A DNA stretch of 64,000 nucleotides. Origin: Zeugodacus cucurbitae (taxonomy: Eukaryota; Arthropoda; Insecta; Diptera; Tephritidae). A program made the position numbers and the translations under genes. How positions within the stretch are numbered: the first letter of the stretch is position 1; each line of letters begins with the position of its first letter. This document shows, piece by piece, positions 12,686-22,470 of the stretch. Location of the stretch: assembly GCF_028554725.1 (NCBI RefSeq), contig NC_071667.1, forward strand, positions 37,343,501 through 37,407,500. Reading direction: 5' to 3'. The notes beneath the pieces were generated by a model. The model was given only the letters and a program-made list of their open reading frames with translations. It was not told the DNA's origin and ran no database searches.

Positions 12686-13649
12686 TATAATTCTTTTGTT
12701 TTTTTAACTTTCGACTGTAAATACGCGATTTCATTTGTTTCATTTGTTTACAAATTTTACATCAAGTTGAATTTATTTTGAATTTATTTCTTTTGAAACA
12801 ACTGTTTGACAGCAAAATGCTTTTCACCTCAATTGGTGACTTTTTCAAGCTTTTTTCTTATGAGGTTCGAGCCAGAATAGACTCACAAAATATACGTCAC
12901 AAGAAACCTCACAAATTTTTCCTCACAACTCAGTTATGAGGTTTTTTCAGAATAGGGCTGAAAATATCACATTGAACGTAATTCTTAAAATCTTCATTTA
13001 TAAAATGATCTAATATAATCATGCATATTTATAATTAAAATTATATGTTTTGTTACAAAAAGTTCGCCATTTTGCCAACTTTTTTGTTGTTTGGAAAAGT
13101 GAGAAAAAAATCTTTATAGACGACTTTTTTGTACTATTGTTGTTTAATTCCGCCATTGCGGACTTCTTTTTCAAATTAATACATTTTTCACTTAAAATTT
13201 TAAATAATAATTAAGCACAAGCCTTGACTTCAGCTCTTTGTTTTGGTTTTATTGTTTTGTACCACCGTGCAATTTTGTTTTGCTCGCGTGTTCGTGGTCG
13301 TGAAACATGTCACTCAACAGGAACTCAAAACTCAAAATAACTAACTGTAAACGCATGACGTAATCTTGTCTTCTATCATTCTTGGATCAATGTACATACA
13401 TGTAACCGCTTAATATTGGGGTTTTAACTAAATTCGTGCAGTTTACCAAAGATGGCGTAACTTGATTATTATTGCATTGTTGAAATATTCCGAATATGAT
13501 TTGGCAGCAAATATTATAGTTCATTCGAATATGTCGAACTTTGTGCCAGGAGTTCTTTTTCATAACTTTAATATGAACAAAGCCTCTGCAGAAATTCTAC
13601 GTATTTTGCCAAGTTGATGCTGAATATTCTCTAGCAAAATATATGAATA

Positions 13650-13975
13650 TACTATACCAAAAGTGGTGCTTGGAAGACGAAAGAAAAGCGTTCTGGGAAC
13701 TAAAAAATTTTTGAAGAATAGGAACTGGAAACATTACTCGATGAAGATTGTTTCCAAATGCAAGAGCTTGCAAAATCTTTTGGAATCATTCAAACAATCA
13801 CTTCAAAATGCTTAAAACCGGATAAATTCAAAAACATGGAAATTGAGTGCCAAGAGACGTTGAAATACGATTTTGAATGTCAGCAATGCCGCTTAAAAGC
13901 TACAAAAAGGAATCATTTTTGCATGAAACATGGGAAACGCAAACTAAATCGAGCGATTGTCAAAAACGCCCATAA
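13650..13975 (+). pseudogene. mariner transposase relic
   Basis: Frame-shifted pieces match the N-terminal helix-turn-helix half of mariner transposases. An acidic Leu-Leu-Asp-Glu-Asp segment is followed by Gln-Glu-Leu-Ala-Lys-Ser and Thr-Ser-Lys-Cys-Leu-Lys. After frame changes, there is a basic segment resembling the region just before the first catalytic Asp. The catalytic DDD region is not visible. This is an old, dead fragment, identified from family knowledge rather than alignment. Confidence 0.6.
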
Positions 13976-14094
13976 TTTGCAACCGAAACCGAAAACGAGG
14001 CAATAATTATGATAGCACACAACTCTGAGGACACGATCCCTCAGCTGGTTGTGCATCTGCAGGCTTATTTCTTTAGATTTTCTCGACAGTTTAA

Positions 14095-14460
14095 GGGGCT
14101 ATACTAGAGTAACCCATAAAAAAATAGGCGATTTTAAGAGGGCTATACCAGTGTCACACTTTCAAAAAATTATTTTGCTTATTCTATAGTTTATACTTAC
14201 AAAAATTTCCTTGGAAAACGGCAAGAATATGTCTCAAATTATTACTTAATTAATTAATAATATATTTTTTTGTCATATTGCTAGAATGGTTGGAATCGTG
14301 GGTATGGTAACGGTTGTTGAATTTTTAACTTTCTTTGTTTTGCTGTATTCTTGTAATGTTAATAAATAAATTATAGAAAAATTATTGTAAAAATATGCAC
14401 CGTTTTTTTACTGCGTTTGAAAAAAGCTTTGAAATTCATGCCTCTACACCAGAATACCCC
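14095..14460. mobile_element. piggyBac-like MITE, TTAA target
   Basis: The ends read GGGG(C)TATACTAGAGT and, in reverse complement, GGGGTATTCTGGTGTAGAGG. TTAA flanks both sides (14091-14094 and 14461-14464), the diagnostic piggyBac target duplication. The element is 366 bp with no frame. Confidence 0.65.
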
Positions 14461-14994
14461 TTAAAGGAAACCTACCAAGTTTCTGGCATAGAAGTTAATT
14501 TTTCATATCCCATTTTCCTGACACGTTCTTTTTAAATATTCACCCATTATTGGTTAAAATTTGTTTGTTTCGTTTAATTAAATTTGTGCTGATTTTTATT
14601 GAACTACAATTATGTATATTTTATAGCTTCAATATATAAATACATAATATTATTTATTTTTATACTGACGTCAACTATTTAAATTTACTTGTGTTCTTAT
14701 TTGCATCCGCCTTACTAAATATATACATTTGAATTTGTTTAACGAGCATATTTAAATGCGTGAGTACATATGTATATTTTATTTCGTTTCGTGTATTCGT
14801 GTGAAAAAAAAATTAAAATGTATATTAAAAATATATAAAAAATAAATAATAAAAAAGTTAAAAATAAAAAAAACCTTCCACACTATCTGTGTAATTTAAA
14901 CAAAGCAATTGCCATTTATCTTAAAATTGATAATGGTATTATAAAATTGTATGCTTGAAGTTGTTGAATATTCCATCGAAATGAGTTTTACAGC

Positions 14995-15312
14995 CGGTTT
15001 CACGAAACAAATTTAAGTATTAATTTCAGTTTCATCATTTGACTTAATTTTTATTTAAATGGTCACGCTTTGTCATTTAAATATTATTTAAATACTGTCA
15101 TATGTAACGTTTTTCTGTCAGCTGATTTCCAATTTGTTTCCATTTTGACAAACAAATACAACTTTTTTACATAAATCAGCGTTATTCTTACTAACTTACC
15201 TGTTAATTTTTTGGATGCCAAATGTCAATAATGGTGAAACGCAGGAAACTTAAGTGCAAAGTTAAATAAAAATAAAAATTAAAGGGAACTTAATTTTCAA
15301 TTACCACCGGCT
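14995..15312. mobile_element. Degenerate TIR element (AGCCGGT ends)
   Basis: AGCCGGTTTCACG at the left is mirrored by reverse complement AGCCGGTGGTAATTG at the right, followed by loosely matching AAGTTAA-type blocks. The target duplication is unclear, so the boundaries are approximate. Confidence 0.4.
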
Positions 15313-15321
15313 ATTAGTAAT

Positions 15322-15507
15322 AGCCGAGACACACATGTAGTAACTATACTATGGTTCGTTCGAATACCAGATGTGTGTCTCCAAATACCAGCACTTTACC
15401 ATGTGAGCAATGTAGTATTTTGCTGGTATCGAGGTGTGTCAATGTACGTAATAAACACAATATCATAAAATTTTTATCATTCTATTTTTACATGTGTGTC
15501 TCGGGAT
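15322..15507. mobile_element. Small TIR element (CGAGACACACATGTA ends)
   Basis: CGAGACACACATGTAG at the left is mirrored by ACATGTGTGTCTCG at the right. The terminus resembles that of the 17515-18672, 21142-21687 and 60021-60567 family (CTGAGACAGACATGTAGTAC), so this is likely a short diverged relative. Confidence 0.5.
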
Positions 15508-17116
15508 TAATTTATATTTTCCACCAGGTCGCAACAGACGAATTAACAAAAGGTAAAAATATAAGATCAATGAAAAATGTAGGTAATTTTAGTGAAGGTA
15601 AATGTCTAAAGAAAAGGTACCCTCAATAAAAATTAATAAATTTAAAGGGTTGCTATAACTAATTTAATGTTATAATATGAACTTATTGTTACCATAACGA
15701 ATTTAGACCTAGGAGGACACATTGCCTACTCATTTAGTACTAATGATCTATCTTATTTTTAATTACATGCATATCTCAAAATCATTTAATTAAATATTAA
15801 ATACTTCCAATATCTCCCGATCTATAATCAGCATAATGTGTTGTTTTTGTAGTTATTAGAAATAAGTGTTACAAGTATTCTTATGTATGTAAATGTTACG
15901 ACAGAAATAATGTTTTGAAAAATTACATATTATGTCGTTAAACACAATAAGTAATAAAGAGACATTAGCATTGAAAAGCTTATTCCTCAATTATTTTCTA
16001 TTGTTAAAAAGAGTGTATATGTGTCGTTTATTTAATTAAAATAACCTTAACTCTATTATCAGTATCAGTAAGTTGAATAAAAAAATATTAAACATTACAT
16101 TTCCGCTGGAAATATATTTTTGTGTTTTGGAATAATGAAATCTTGTCTTATCCTTAAGTACTTCTCTAACTATTTGTAAGATTCTTCTTCTAATAATTTT
16201 CTTGATTCAATTTATATAATGAAATGCATTTACATTACTTCATAATCTAAAGATTCAATATGACTTGCCTTTCAAACTGGCTGGGCAGTGTTGATGCCAT
16301 TAGATTTATAGATTTATTTGTATTTTTAAAATTAGAGATCAGGCGATATATTGCCCTTAAGTTGGTAAGTTCTTAAGAGATGAAGATGATTTAGATTTAC
16401 TATGATTTTTAGTATTACTTTTCAATAGATACAGATGTTTTAGTAAATCATGACATGCAAAGCGTTGTCTACCAAATTTTTAGCATCCGTGGTTTGCTTG
16501 TGTATCAGAAAATATTTACACACAAGGTGGAAGACGGTATTCGATTATTTTCAATTAGGTCCCAGGCTTTCTCTTATAACCAACTGTTGAATTCCATGGA
16601 AAATGTTCGAATATTGAATGTGAGAAAGATAAGAACCTATATTTTTTTCGCTAAAGAAATTTTTCAATTGAAGGTTTGGTTGATATGGAACTTGACGTGG
16701 AAGCTGAAAAGAAAAAATAAAATGAATCAATTAAATGGCATGTTATTAATTAAAAATGTTAAACAAAAAATATTGGTCATGAGTCTAAATTGCCTTACTG
16801 ATACTCAAAACGTTGTTGTGGAATATTGCTTCGTAAATTTTCAATGGCTACCCGAAACCATTATTGGTTAATTTAATTGAATAAATTAAAAAATAAGTTG
16901 AACAGTTGTCTGAGTTTAAAACTTCTGTATACTATGATAAAGTATATGTGATACAAGTATGGTATTGGGTCGCGCTCTTTTATATAAAATGTACATATTT
17001 AGTTCTATTAGAAAATCATACTATTGCTATCAGAGTTAATTACATCTATTACTAATCATCGGTTTAAAATCGAATTTCAACAACTATTGGATTCCACAAC
17101 AACCCTGACTATGTAA
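15508..17116 (-). other. Downstream region of the ABHD17 gene, likely including 3' UTR
   Basis: AT-rich DNA beyond the last coding exon of the minus-strand gene. Several AATAAA-type signals exist on the minus strand (for example near 16314 and 16027) but none can be chosen as the true cleavage site. A 138-codon frame on the opposite strand (16455-16871) is not recognised and is probably chance. Confidence 0.4.
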
Positions 17117-17119
17117 TTA

Positions 17120-17302
17120 ATATTCATTACCTTCAATGTCGTCTTTTAAACTGTTTGTTTGGCAGCTTAGTCCTGAAGGAGTGGAAATGTTAGGATCTTC
17201 TATGTTTTTTTTATTCAGTAATGATGACGTTGGAGGTAATTCGTTAGATTTTCCTACTGGAACGGAATTATTGTGTCCGACGTCATGTTGATTCTTTAAT
17301 TG
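17120..17302 (-). CDS. Candidate stop-codon readthrough extension of ABHD17
   Basis: Directly after the TGA at 17303-17305 the same frame remains open for 61 codons and then ends at TAA (17117-17119). The local base composition is less AT-rich than the flanking DNA. The predicted peptide is hydrophilic and rich in Asn, Ser, Pro, Lys and Asp, with no transmembrane segment. The base after TGA is C; TGA-C is the leakiest stop context known in flies. Alternatives are chance openness, or a recent Trp (TGG) to TGA change that turned formerly coding sequence into UTR. Protein or cross-species evidence would be needed to decide. Confidence 0.4.
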
Positions 17303-17386
17303 TCATTTCACCAACTCAACAGTTAAAAACCGTTTAAGCCGCTCAAAGTATTGTGAATGCAATTCCACGTCATTATGACCAGCACC
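17303..17386 (-). CDS. ABHD17 depalmitoylase, coding exon 4 (last)
   Basis: This exon encodes the C-terminal 27 residues (260-286) and the TGA stop. It begins after an acceptor CCCCATAG, in phase 0 with exon 3, and opens with Gly-Ala-Gly-His-Asn-Asp, where His263 is the catalytic base of the Ser-Asp-His triad. The helix that follows matches the family C-terminus. The upstream intron is 19,901 bp (17387-37287). The total protein of 286 residues fits the family's usual size (about 290). The open frame beyond the stop is listed separately. Confidence 0.92.
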   Translation of the reverse strand, partial: GAGHNDVELHSQYFERLKRFLTVELVK

Positions 17387-17514
17387 CTATGGGGAAAAAA
17401 GTTTATTACTCGCAAAAATATATCGTAATTGTTTGATACAATTTTTTGTAAAAATAAAATTAATATTATTTTTTTCTATAAGAAGATTAATAGCACTATT
17501 CTGACAATCTTTGT

Positions 17515-18672
17515 ACCTGAGACAGACATGTAGTACATATTGTAATATGCTTCAGAAACCATATGTGTATCACTGGTTTTCCGAATTTTGTTTGAAAGTA
17601 AATGGTGTTCCGTACTACAATAGAGTTTTCGAAACCATTGAAATTTTGTGGTGTTGTGAAATGTACTACAATGGATTGCATTGAACACACTGAAAGTTTT
17701 AAGCTCTCGTTTTAATCTGAGTACAGCTCCCTTCTGCTATTTCTTGTGCAAAATTTAGTGTTTCTAACGTTTTTCGTTAGTGAGTTAACTCACTTTTAGT
17801 ATATTTCAACCTAACCTTTGTATGGGAGGTGGACGTGGTTATTATCCAATTTCAACTATTTTCATGGTGTGTGGTGGGGTATGTAAAAGAACCGACTGCA
17901 GAAAGCTTGGTTTATATAGCTTTATTAGTTTGCGAGTTAAATACAAATAACCGATTTGTGGGCGGGGCCACGAACACTCCCCAAAAAAATTACATCCAAA
18001 TATGCCCCCTCCTAGTGCGATCCTTTATTCCAAATTTTACTTTTATATCTTCATTTATGGCTTAGTTATGACACTTTATGTGTTTTTGGTTTTCGCCATT
18101 TTGTGGGCGTGGCAATGGTCCGATTCTGCCCATTTTCGAACTTGATCTTCTTATGGTGCCAAGGAATATTTGTGCCAAGTTTCCTCGAGATATCTTAATT
18201 TTTAATCAAGTTACAGCGGACAGACGGACGGACGGACAGACATCCGGATTTCAAATCTACTCGTCATCCTGATCACTTTGGTATATATGACTCTATATCT
18301 AACTCTTTTAGTTTTAGGTGTTACAAACAACCGTTATGTGAACAAAACTATAATACTCTCTTTAGCAACTTTTGTTGCGAGAGTATAATTAATTGAAATC
18401 AAAAAACTAAATTTGATATGTAATATGTATGTAATAATATGTAATAATTATATTGGACAATAATATTTTAAGATTGCTTGAAGTTATAACTAAGTCAGGA
18501 TTTTACTGCCTGTTATTTATAATTATATTTTGCTTGAATTTATTTGTATCAGCTGATGGATGTATGTTTACACAATACAATACTACATGTGTGTCACTAT
18601 GCTGGTATATGGTTTCTTGAGCTTTTATTGTGGTACACATCGTAGTACAGAAACCATATGTCTGTCTTAGGC
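17515..18672. mobile_element. TIR element (CTGAGACAGACATG family) with nested repeat
   Basis: The left end is ACCTGAGACAGACATGTAGT; the right end in reverse complement is GCCTAAGACAGACATATGGT. Both ends carry inverted blocks around AGAAACCATATG. A copy of the hairpin-ended repeat family (about 17712-18392) is inserted inside. Without it the element is about 480-545 bp, like the copies at 21142-21687 and 60021-60567. Confidence 0.75.
17712..18392 (+). repeat. Hairpin-ended interspersed repeat, copy B
   Basis: It carries the family hallmarks GGAGGTGGACGTGG, TTTTGTGGGCGTGGCAATGG, CAGACGGACGGACGGACAGA and the terminal hairpin near 18355-18390 ending GCGAGAGTATAA. The left part of the family consensus is missing. 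Confidence 0.8.
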
Positions 18673-19666
18673 ATTATAAAATGAAAACTTCAGTACGAAT
18701 GGTTTTCCCCACATGTGTGGGAAACAAAATAATGTAAACAGAAACAGCTGATTTCTGTCCAATTATATACGAATTGAATTGAAAAATTTAATTGAATTAC
18801 TCTATAACGTAAGTTTTCAAATGCATTTCAATATTTGTTGTAAAATAGTTAATAATTTAACAATAATAATCTTGGGCTAAATGTGAAGTTTCTGAATTTT
18901 TATTGTGACTTCGTGGATAAATTTGGTTTAAGATTGACCGGATATCAGTCAACCTATTCGATTCTGATTTGGTTTTTATACAAATAATAAGGTTATATCG
19001 CCTTTACTCGGTCGCCAGAACCTCGGTTGCTAACCATACAGAGAGTGCCGCGCATAGATGAGGCTGATAATTGGATGACAGGGGATATATATTCGCTTTT
19101 CGATTCCATATCCCACCCCTCCCCCCCCTAAGTTGTAATCGTATGCAATAAATGTCTCAACAAAGTTAGCTTCATTTACTTTATACAAACAAGAAAAAAT
19201 AAACATCTTAATATAGAAACTTCTGAATAACGCGGGCCATCAGCATGTTCACAATTTTCCTCTTTGTATAAAAATAACAACAAAAGTAAAATATCTTCCA
19301 TTGCAACAAATTCAATTTCACAACTATCTATATTTCATTTCAATGTTTGAGCTTATACAGTAGAACTTTCATAACTCGAACTTCTATAACTAGAAGATCT
19401 CCATAACTCGAACTTTCGTATTGGCAATAGCGTTTAGAAATCAAATGTCATACAAATTTTCTTCCATAACTCAAACATCCTTAAATCGAAGTTCTTCATA
19501 ACTCAAATTCTTGAATTGGTAATAGAAGTCAAATTTCATACAATTCTCCTTCCATAAATAAAATTTTGCGACCAGGGCATAATACAAAATTTAAAATTTT
19601 ACTATAGAGGCACAATTTTAAAAGAGTCCCTCTATATCGTATGGAGGAGAACAAAAAAATTATATT

Positions 19667-20619
19667 CGGCCCTATTCCCGTTGTAGTTGTCGTTTTAATT
19701 GTATCGTCGTTTCGTTCCAAAATTGGTATTCTTGAAGTATATCGTAACGCTTAAGAAAAGTTATCGAAATTTTTCTACATATTTTATATAGTGTACTTTA
19801 AGGCGCTCTTTTCCCAAATGAAAATTTCTTTCTTATGTAACGAGACACATTTTTAAAGCAGTCTTTAATGGATTTTATGCTATTCTCTATTGACTCTAAA
19901 CAACGTTATCACTGTAATTATTGTACTTACGTACAACAATGTTAGTCTTCCAAATTTATTTGATTTTTTAAAAGAAGTAGTGGTGGCATCCATCTGCGTC
20001 CTCCAAACTTTCTTCTAAAATATGTTATACTTCCAGCGTCTCATGCTCCTTGCTTCTGGCTAATCCGACTACTCTACCTAGTGGTCCAGCCAAAGGAGAC
20101 ATGGGTATCTGTTTATTAACTTCTCGTCTTGTTGGAGTATTATTTTTTTCTTCATTTTGAATTTTAAGACCTTTCATATCTTAAATATACTCTTAGATAT
20201 AAAAATGCAATTTTATTAATGCCAACAATTTCCGACGCGAGATGGCGGTGGAATGGATTTAGTTTTTTTTAGAAAAAAAATATCTCTCCCAAAAAATCGA
20301 AATTTAAAGGATTTATCCCTTCTTTAAAGTCCTTGGCATATGCAGGATATTTTTCCATTTCAGAAATTAAAATTTCAAACTGTTTCCGATTTTGAATTTT
20401 CATCTTCACTTCAAATATTCCTTCAAACAACCGCGTCGTTTCTATGTCGCTCACAATTATAGCAACGGCAAAAAACGACTGTTTCTATGTCGTGTCTATA
20501 GTCGTTTCAAATTGGGGAATCTCAATTTATTTTCGATAAATGTCGTTAACGCCAACAGGAATGCCAAATAGACGTTCTTAAGTCGTTTTAAAACGATAAC
20601 GACAACGGGAATAGGGGCG
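19667..20619. mobile_element. Harbinger-like element with 3-bp TSD (copy at 24600-25552)
   Basis: The termini are CGGCCCTATTCCCGTTGT and, in reverse complement, CGCCCCTATTCCCGTTGT, with ATT at both flanks. It contains the relic of a Myb/SANT-like protein on the minus strand, the accessory protein type carried by PIF/Harbinger transposons. It is inserted in a pogo-like MITE. Confidence 0.65.
20065..20454 (-). pseudogene. Myb/SANT-like accessory protein relic (Harbinger)
   Basis: An N-terminal frame (20269-20454) contains a Gln-Phe-Glu-Ile-Leu-Ile...Met-Glu-Lys-Tyr-Pro helix pattern like Myb/SANT DNA-binding proteins of Harbinger elements. A second in-phase-looking piece near 20035-20140 encodes a Pro-Leu-Ala-Gly-Pro-Leu-Gly-containing tail before a stop. 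The middle is missing or frameshifted. The same relic recurs at +4,933. Assignment is by family resemblance only. Confidence 0.45.
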
Positions 20620-21141
20620 ATTACTTTAATGGATTTCATAAATCATGTAACAAAGGTATGGGATAAGGATGTCAAGAACCAAACTATAGCAAAATGCAAA
20701 CAGAATAAAATTACAGAAAACATGTTTTAATGTATTTAAATTAAACGTTATGCAAAGTAAATAATTAAAACTGTGTATAAATCTATATTTTACAGTTTTT
20801 TGAGAAGTGTATGTTTTAATGAAAATTTCTATAATTCGAAGACTTTCTAACTTGGGGGGATTATGGTGATTCGGAGTTAGAAAAGTTCCACTGTATTTTC
20901 AAATTAAGATACAATCTATCTGCTCTTCAGATATGGTCTCCAAATCCAATTCTCGATGCTTACTCGTTACGGGATTAGCCATTGCTATTTCGAATTATTT
21001 ACTTTTTACATTTCTTTATAAAAAATGCAATACAACAAATTGTCATTGTCAATTTGTTTCAGGACAAAAAATTTTTTAAATTGACATTTTTTGGTAAAAA
21101 GTTCAGGAAACTTTCTGTGGTCAGCGACTATGTTGGATAAT

Positions 21142-21687
21142 ACCTAAGACAGACATATGGTTTCCATACTATAATATGTACTACAATAAAAGCTCTAGAA
21201 ACCATGAACTAGCATACTGACACACATGTAGTATATTGTACTATGTTTACATTCATCAGCTGATACAAATAAATTCAAGCAAAATGTAATTATGAATAAC
21301 AGGAAGGAAAATTGATCCTGACTTAGTTATAACTACAAGCAATCTTAAAATAATATTGTACATTATAATTATTACTTCTCAATATATTTTTCACATCATT
21401 TTTTTTTCAAATTTTGTTTTTTGATTTCAATTAATTTTGAATTTAATTTATTTTCTGTATGTCAAAATGTCAGAAAACATATGATTGTGGCAGAAGAGCT
21501 TAAAGAATTCGGTGTGTTCAATGCAATCCCTTGTAGTACATTTCACAACACCACAAAATTTCAATGGTTTCTAGAACTCTATTGTAGTACGGAACACCAT
21601 TTGCTTTCAAACAAAATTCGGAAAACCGGTGATACACATATGGTTTCTGAAGCATACTGCAATGTATACTGCATGTCTGTCTCAGGT
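21142..21687. mobile_element. TIR element (CTGAGACAGACATG family), 546 bp; copy at 26075-26620
   Basis: It starts ACCTAAGACAGACATATGGT and ends with the complement of ACCTGAGACAGACATGCAGT, flanked by AT on both sides. It is the uninterrupted version of the family member at 17515-18672, in the opposite orientation. The 99- and 62-codon frames inside are shadows of the inverted repeats. Confidence 0.75.
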
Positions 21688-21879
21688 ATAAAGCGACCGC
21701 GCTCATTTCGATTGAGTTGACCTCATGACCAAGCTTTGTATGATTACCGTTAAAAGTTTCGGGGAAACAAATGGTGGTGGGCTCTTTTCACATCAAAACG
21801 AATGCCGAACCACCTCAGACGCAGGGAGCATCAGCAAAGAATTCGGTGGATTTGTGAGCTATATAATTTTTTTTTATAT

Positions 21880-22425
21880 AACTCCAACTTTACATAGACA
21901 CCCCTCATGGGAATAGGCAACATGAAGAAAACGGAAATGTTATGAACAGTGAAACAAAGTGATCATGAAATAGATTACTTTAGTTAACAATATTTAAATA
22001 AATCATATTTGTTCACTAAAGTGATATTTACGTGACCTTAAAACAGAAAACTCTTATGAAAACACATTTGTATCATATTTAAATAAATATTTTTAAGTTT
22101 TCCTCAACTAAAAATAAATAAAAAATTGAGTGAATGATTAAAAAAAATGTGTGTTTGCGATGTTTTCCTCAAAAGTTTCTTTTATTGTGAAAATGATTAT
22201 TGCTTTTATTGTACTTAACACTAATTAAGCACTAACCTTGACATCAACTCTTTGTTTTTGTTTTATTGTTTTGTACTACCGTTCAATTTGTTAGTTTTTC
22301 TTTCGTTGTTTGTTTTGTTCGCGTGTTTGTGGGTCCCGTAACGGAAAATTAAACCCGAAAAATCCAATTGTAAACGAATGACGTAATCTTGTATTCAATC
22401 ATTCTTGGGTACAGATACAAATGGA
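21880..22425. mobile_element. hAT MITE relative of 6921-13384; copy at 26813-27358
   Basis: Blocks such as GGAATAGGCAAC, AACGGAAATGT, TTTGTTTTTGTTTTATTGTT and CATGACGTAATCTTGT-like sequence occur in the same order as in the hAT MITE at 6921-13384, without the nested Harbinger insert. The right end resembles that element's TIR (AATCATTCTTG). The left end is not clearly defined. Confidence 0.55.
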
Positions 22426-22470
22426 CATACCTTAAAAATTTTCAGCTATAGTTTTTTAAGAGGGAGTTAA

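Larger units (their letters stand above)
7057..12960. mobile_element. Harbinger-like TIR element enclosing a tandem array
   Basis: It begins CAGCCCTATTCT and ends AGAATAGGGCTG, with AAA on both sides as a possible 3-bp target duplication. The terminus closely resembles that of the element at 19667-20619 (CGGCCCTATTCCCG), which has a 3-bp TSD and a Myb/SANT-like relic. Both features suit PIF/Harbinger. It carries the 1,600-bp tandem units and one copy of the hairpin-ended repeat family. No transposase frame was found. Confidence 0.6.
6921..13384. mobile_element. hAT MITE with nested insertion, 8-bp TSD
   Basis: The ends are inverted repeats beginning CAAGAATGATAGAAGACAAG, flanked by a perfect 8-bp duplication GATCAATG at 6913-6920 and 13385-13392. 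Removing the nested element at 7057-12960 leaves about 560 bp, similar to the related uninterrupted copy at about 21880-22425. The hAT assignment rests on the TSD length; no transposase is present. Confidence 0.85.
19358..20893. mobile_element. pogo-like MITE (CAGTGGAACTTC family) with nested Harbinger
   Basis: It starts CAGTAGAACTTTCATAACTC and ends AGTTCCACTG, with TA on both sides (19356-19357, 20894-20895). Subterminal ATAACTCGAA-type repeats are typical of the copies at 40525-41094 and 38176-39462. A Harbinger-like element (19667-20619) sits inside, explaining the extra length. Most of it (from 19492) was duplicated into 24425-25826. Confidence 0.75.

Noticed and set aside
16455..16871. 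138-codon open frame on the plus strand
   Set aside because: No recognisable family, AT-rich codons, no splice or start context, and it lies opposite the probable 3' UTR of the ABHD17 gene. Likely chance or old TE debris.
18220..18245. GGACGGACGGACAGAC runs as a microsatellite or CRISPR-like array
   Set aside because: Short runs occur at the same place in every copy of one interspersed repeat family, so they are part of that repeat.
20905..20984. Short minus-strand frame starting Met-Ala-Asn-Pro next to the pogo-like MITE
   Set aside because: Only 27 codons before a stop, no splice sites or family match. Possibly TE debris; it is duplicated at +4,933.
21421..21720. 99-codon frame and its antisense partner
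   Set aside because: Both lie within the inverted repeats of a MITE and mirror each other.
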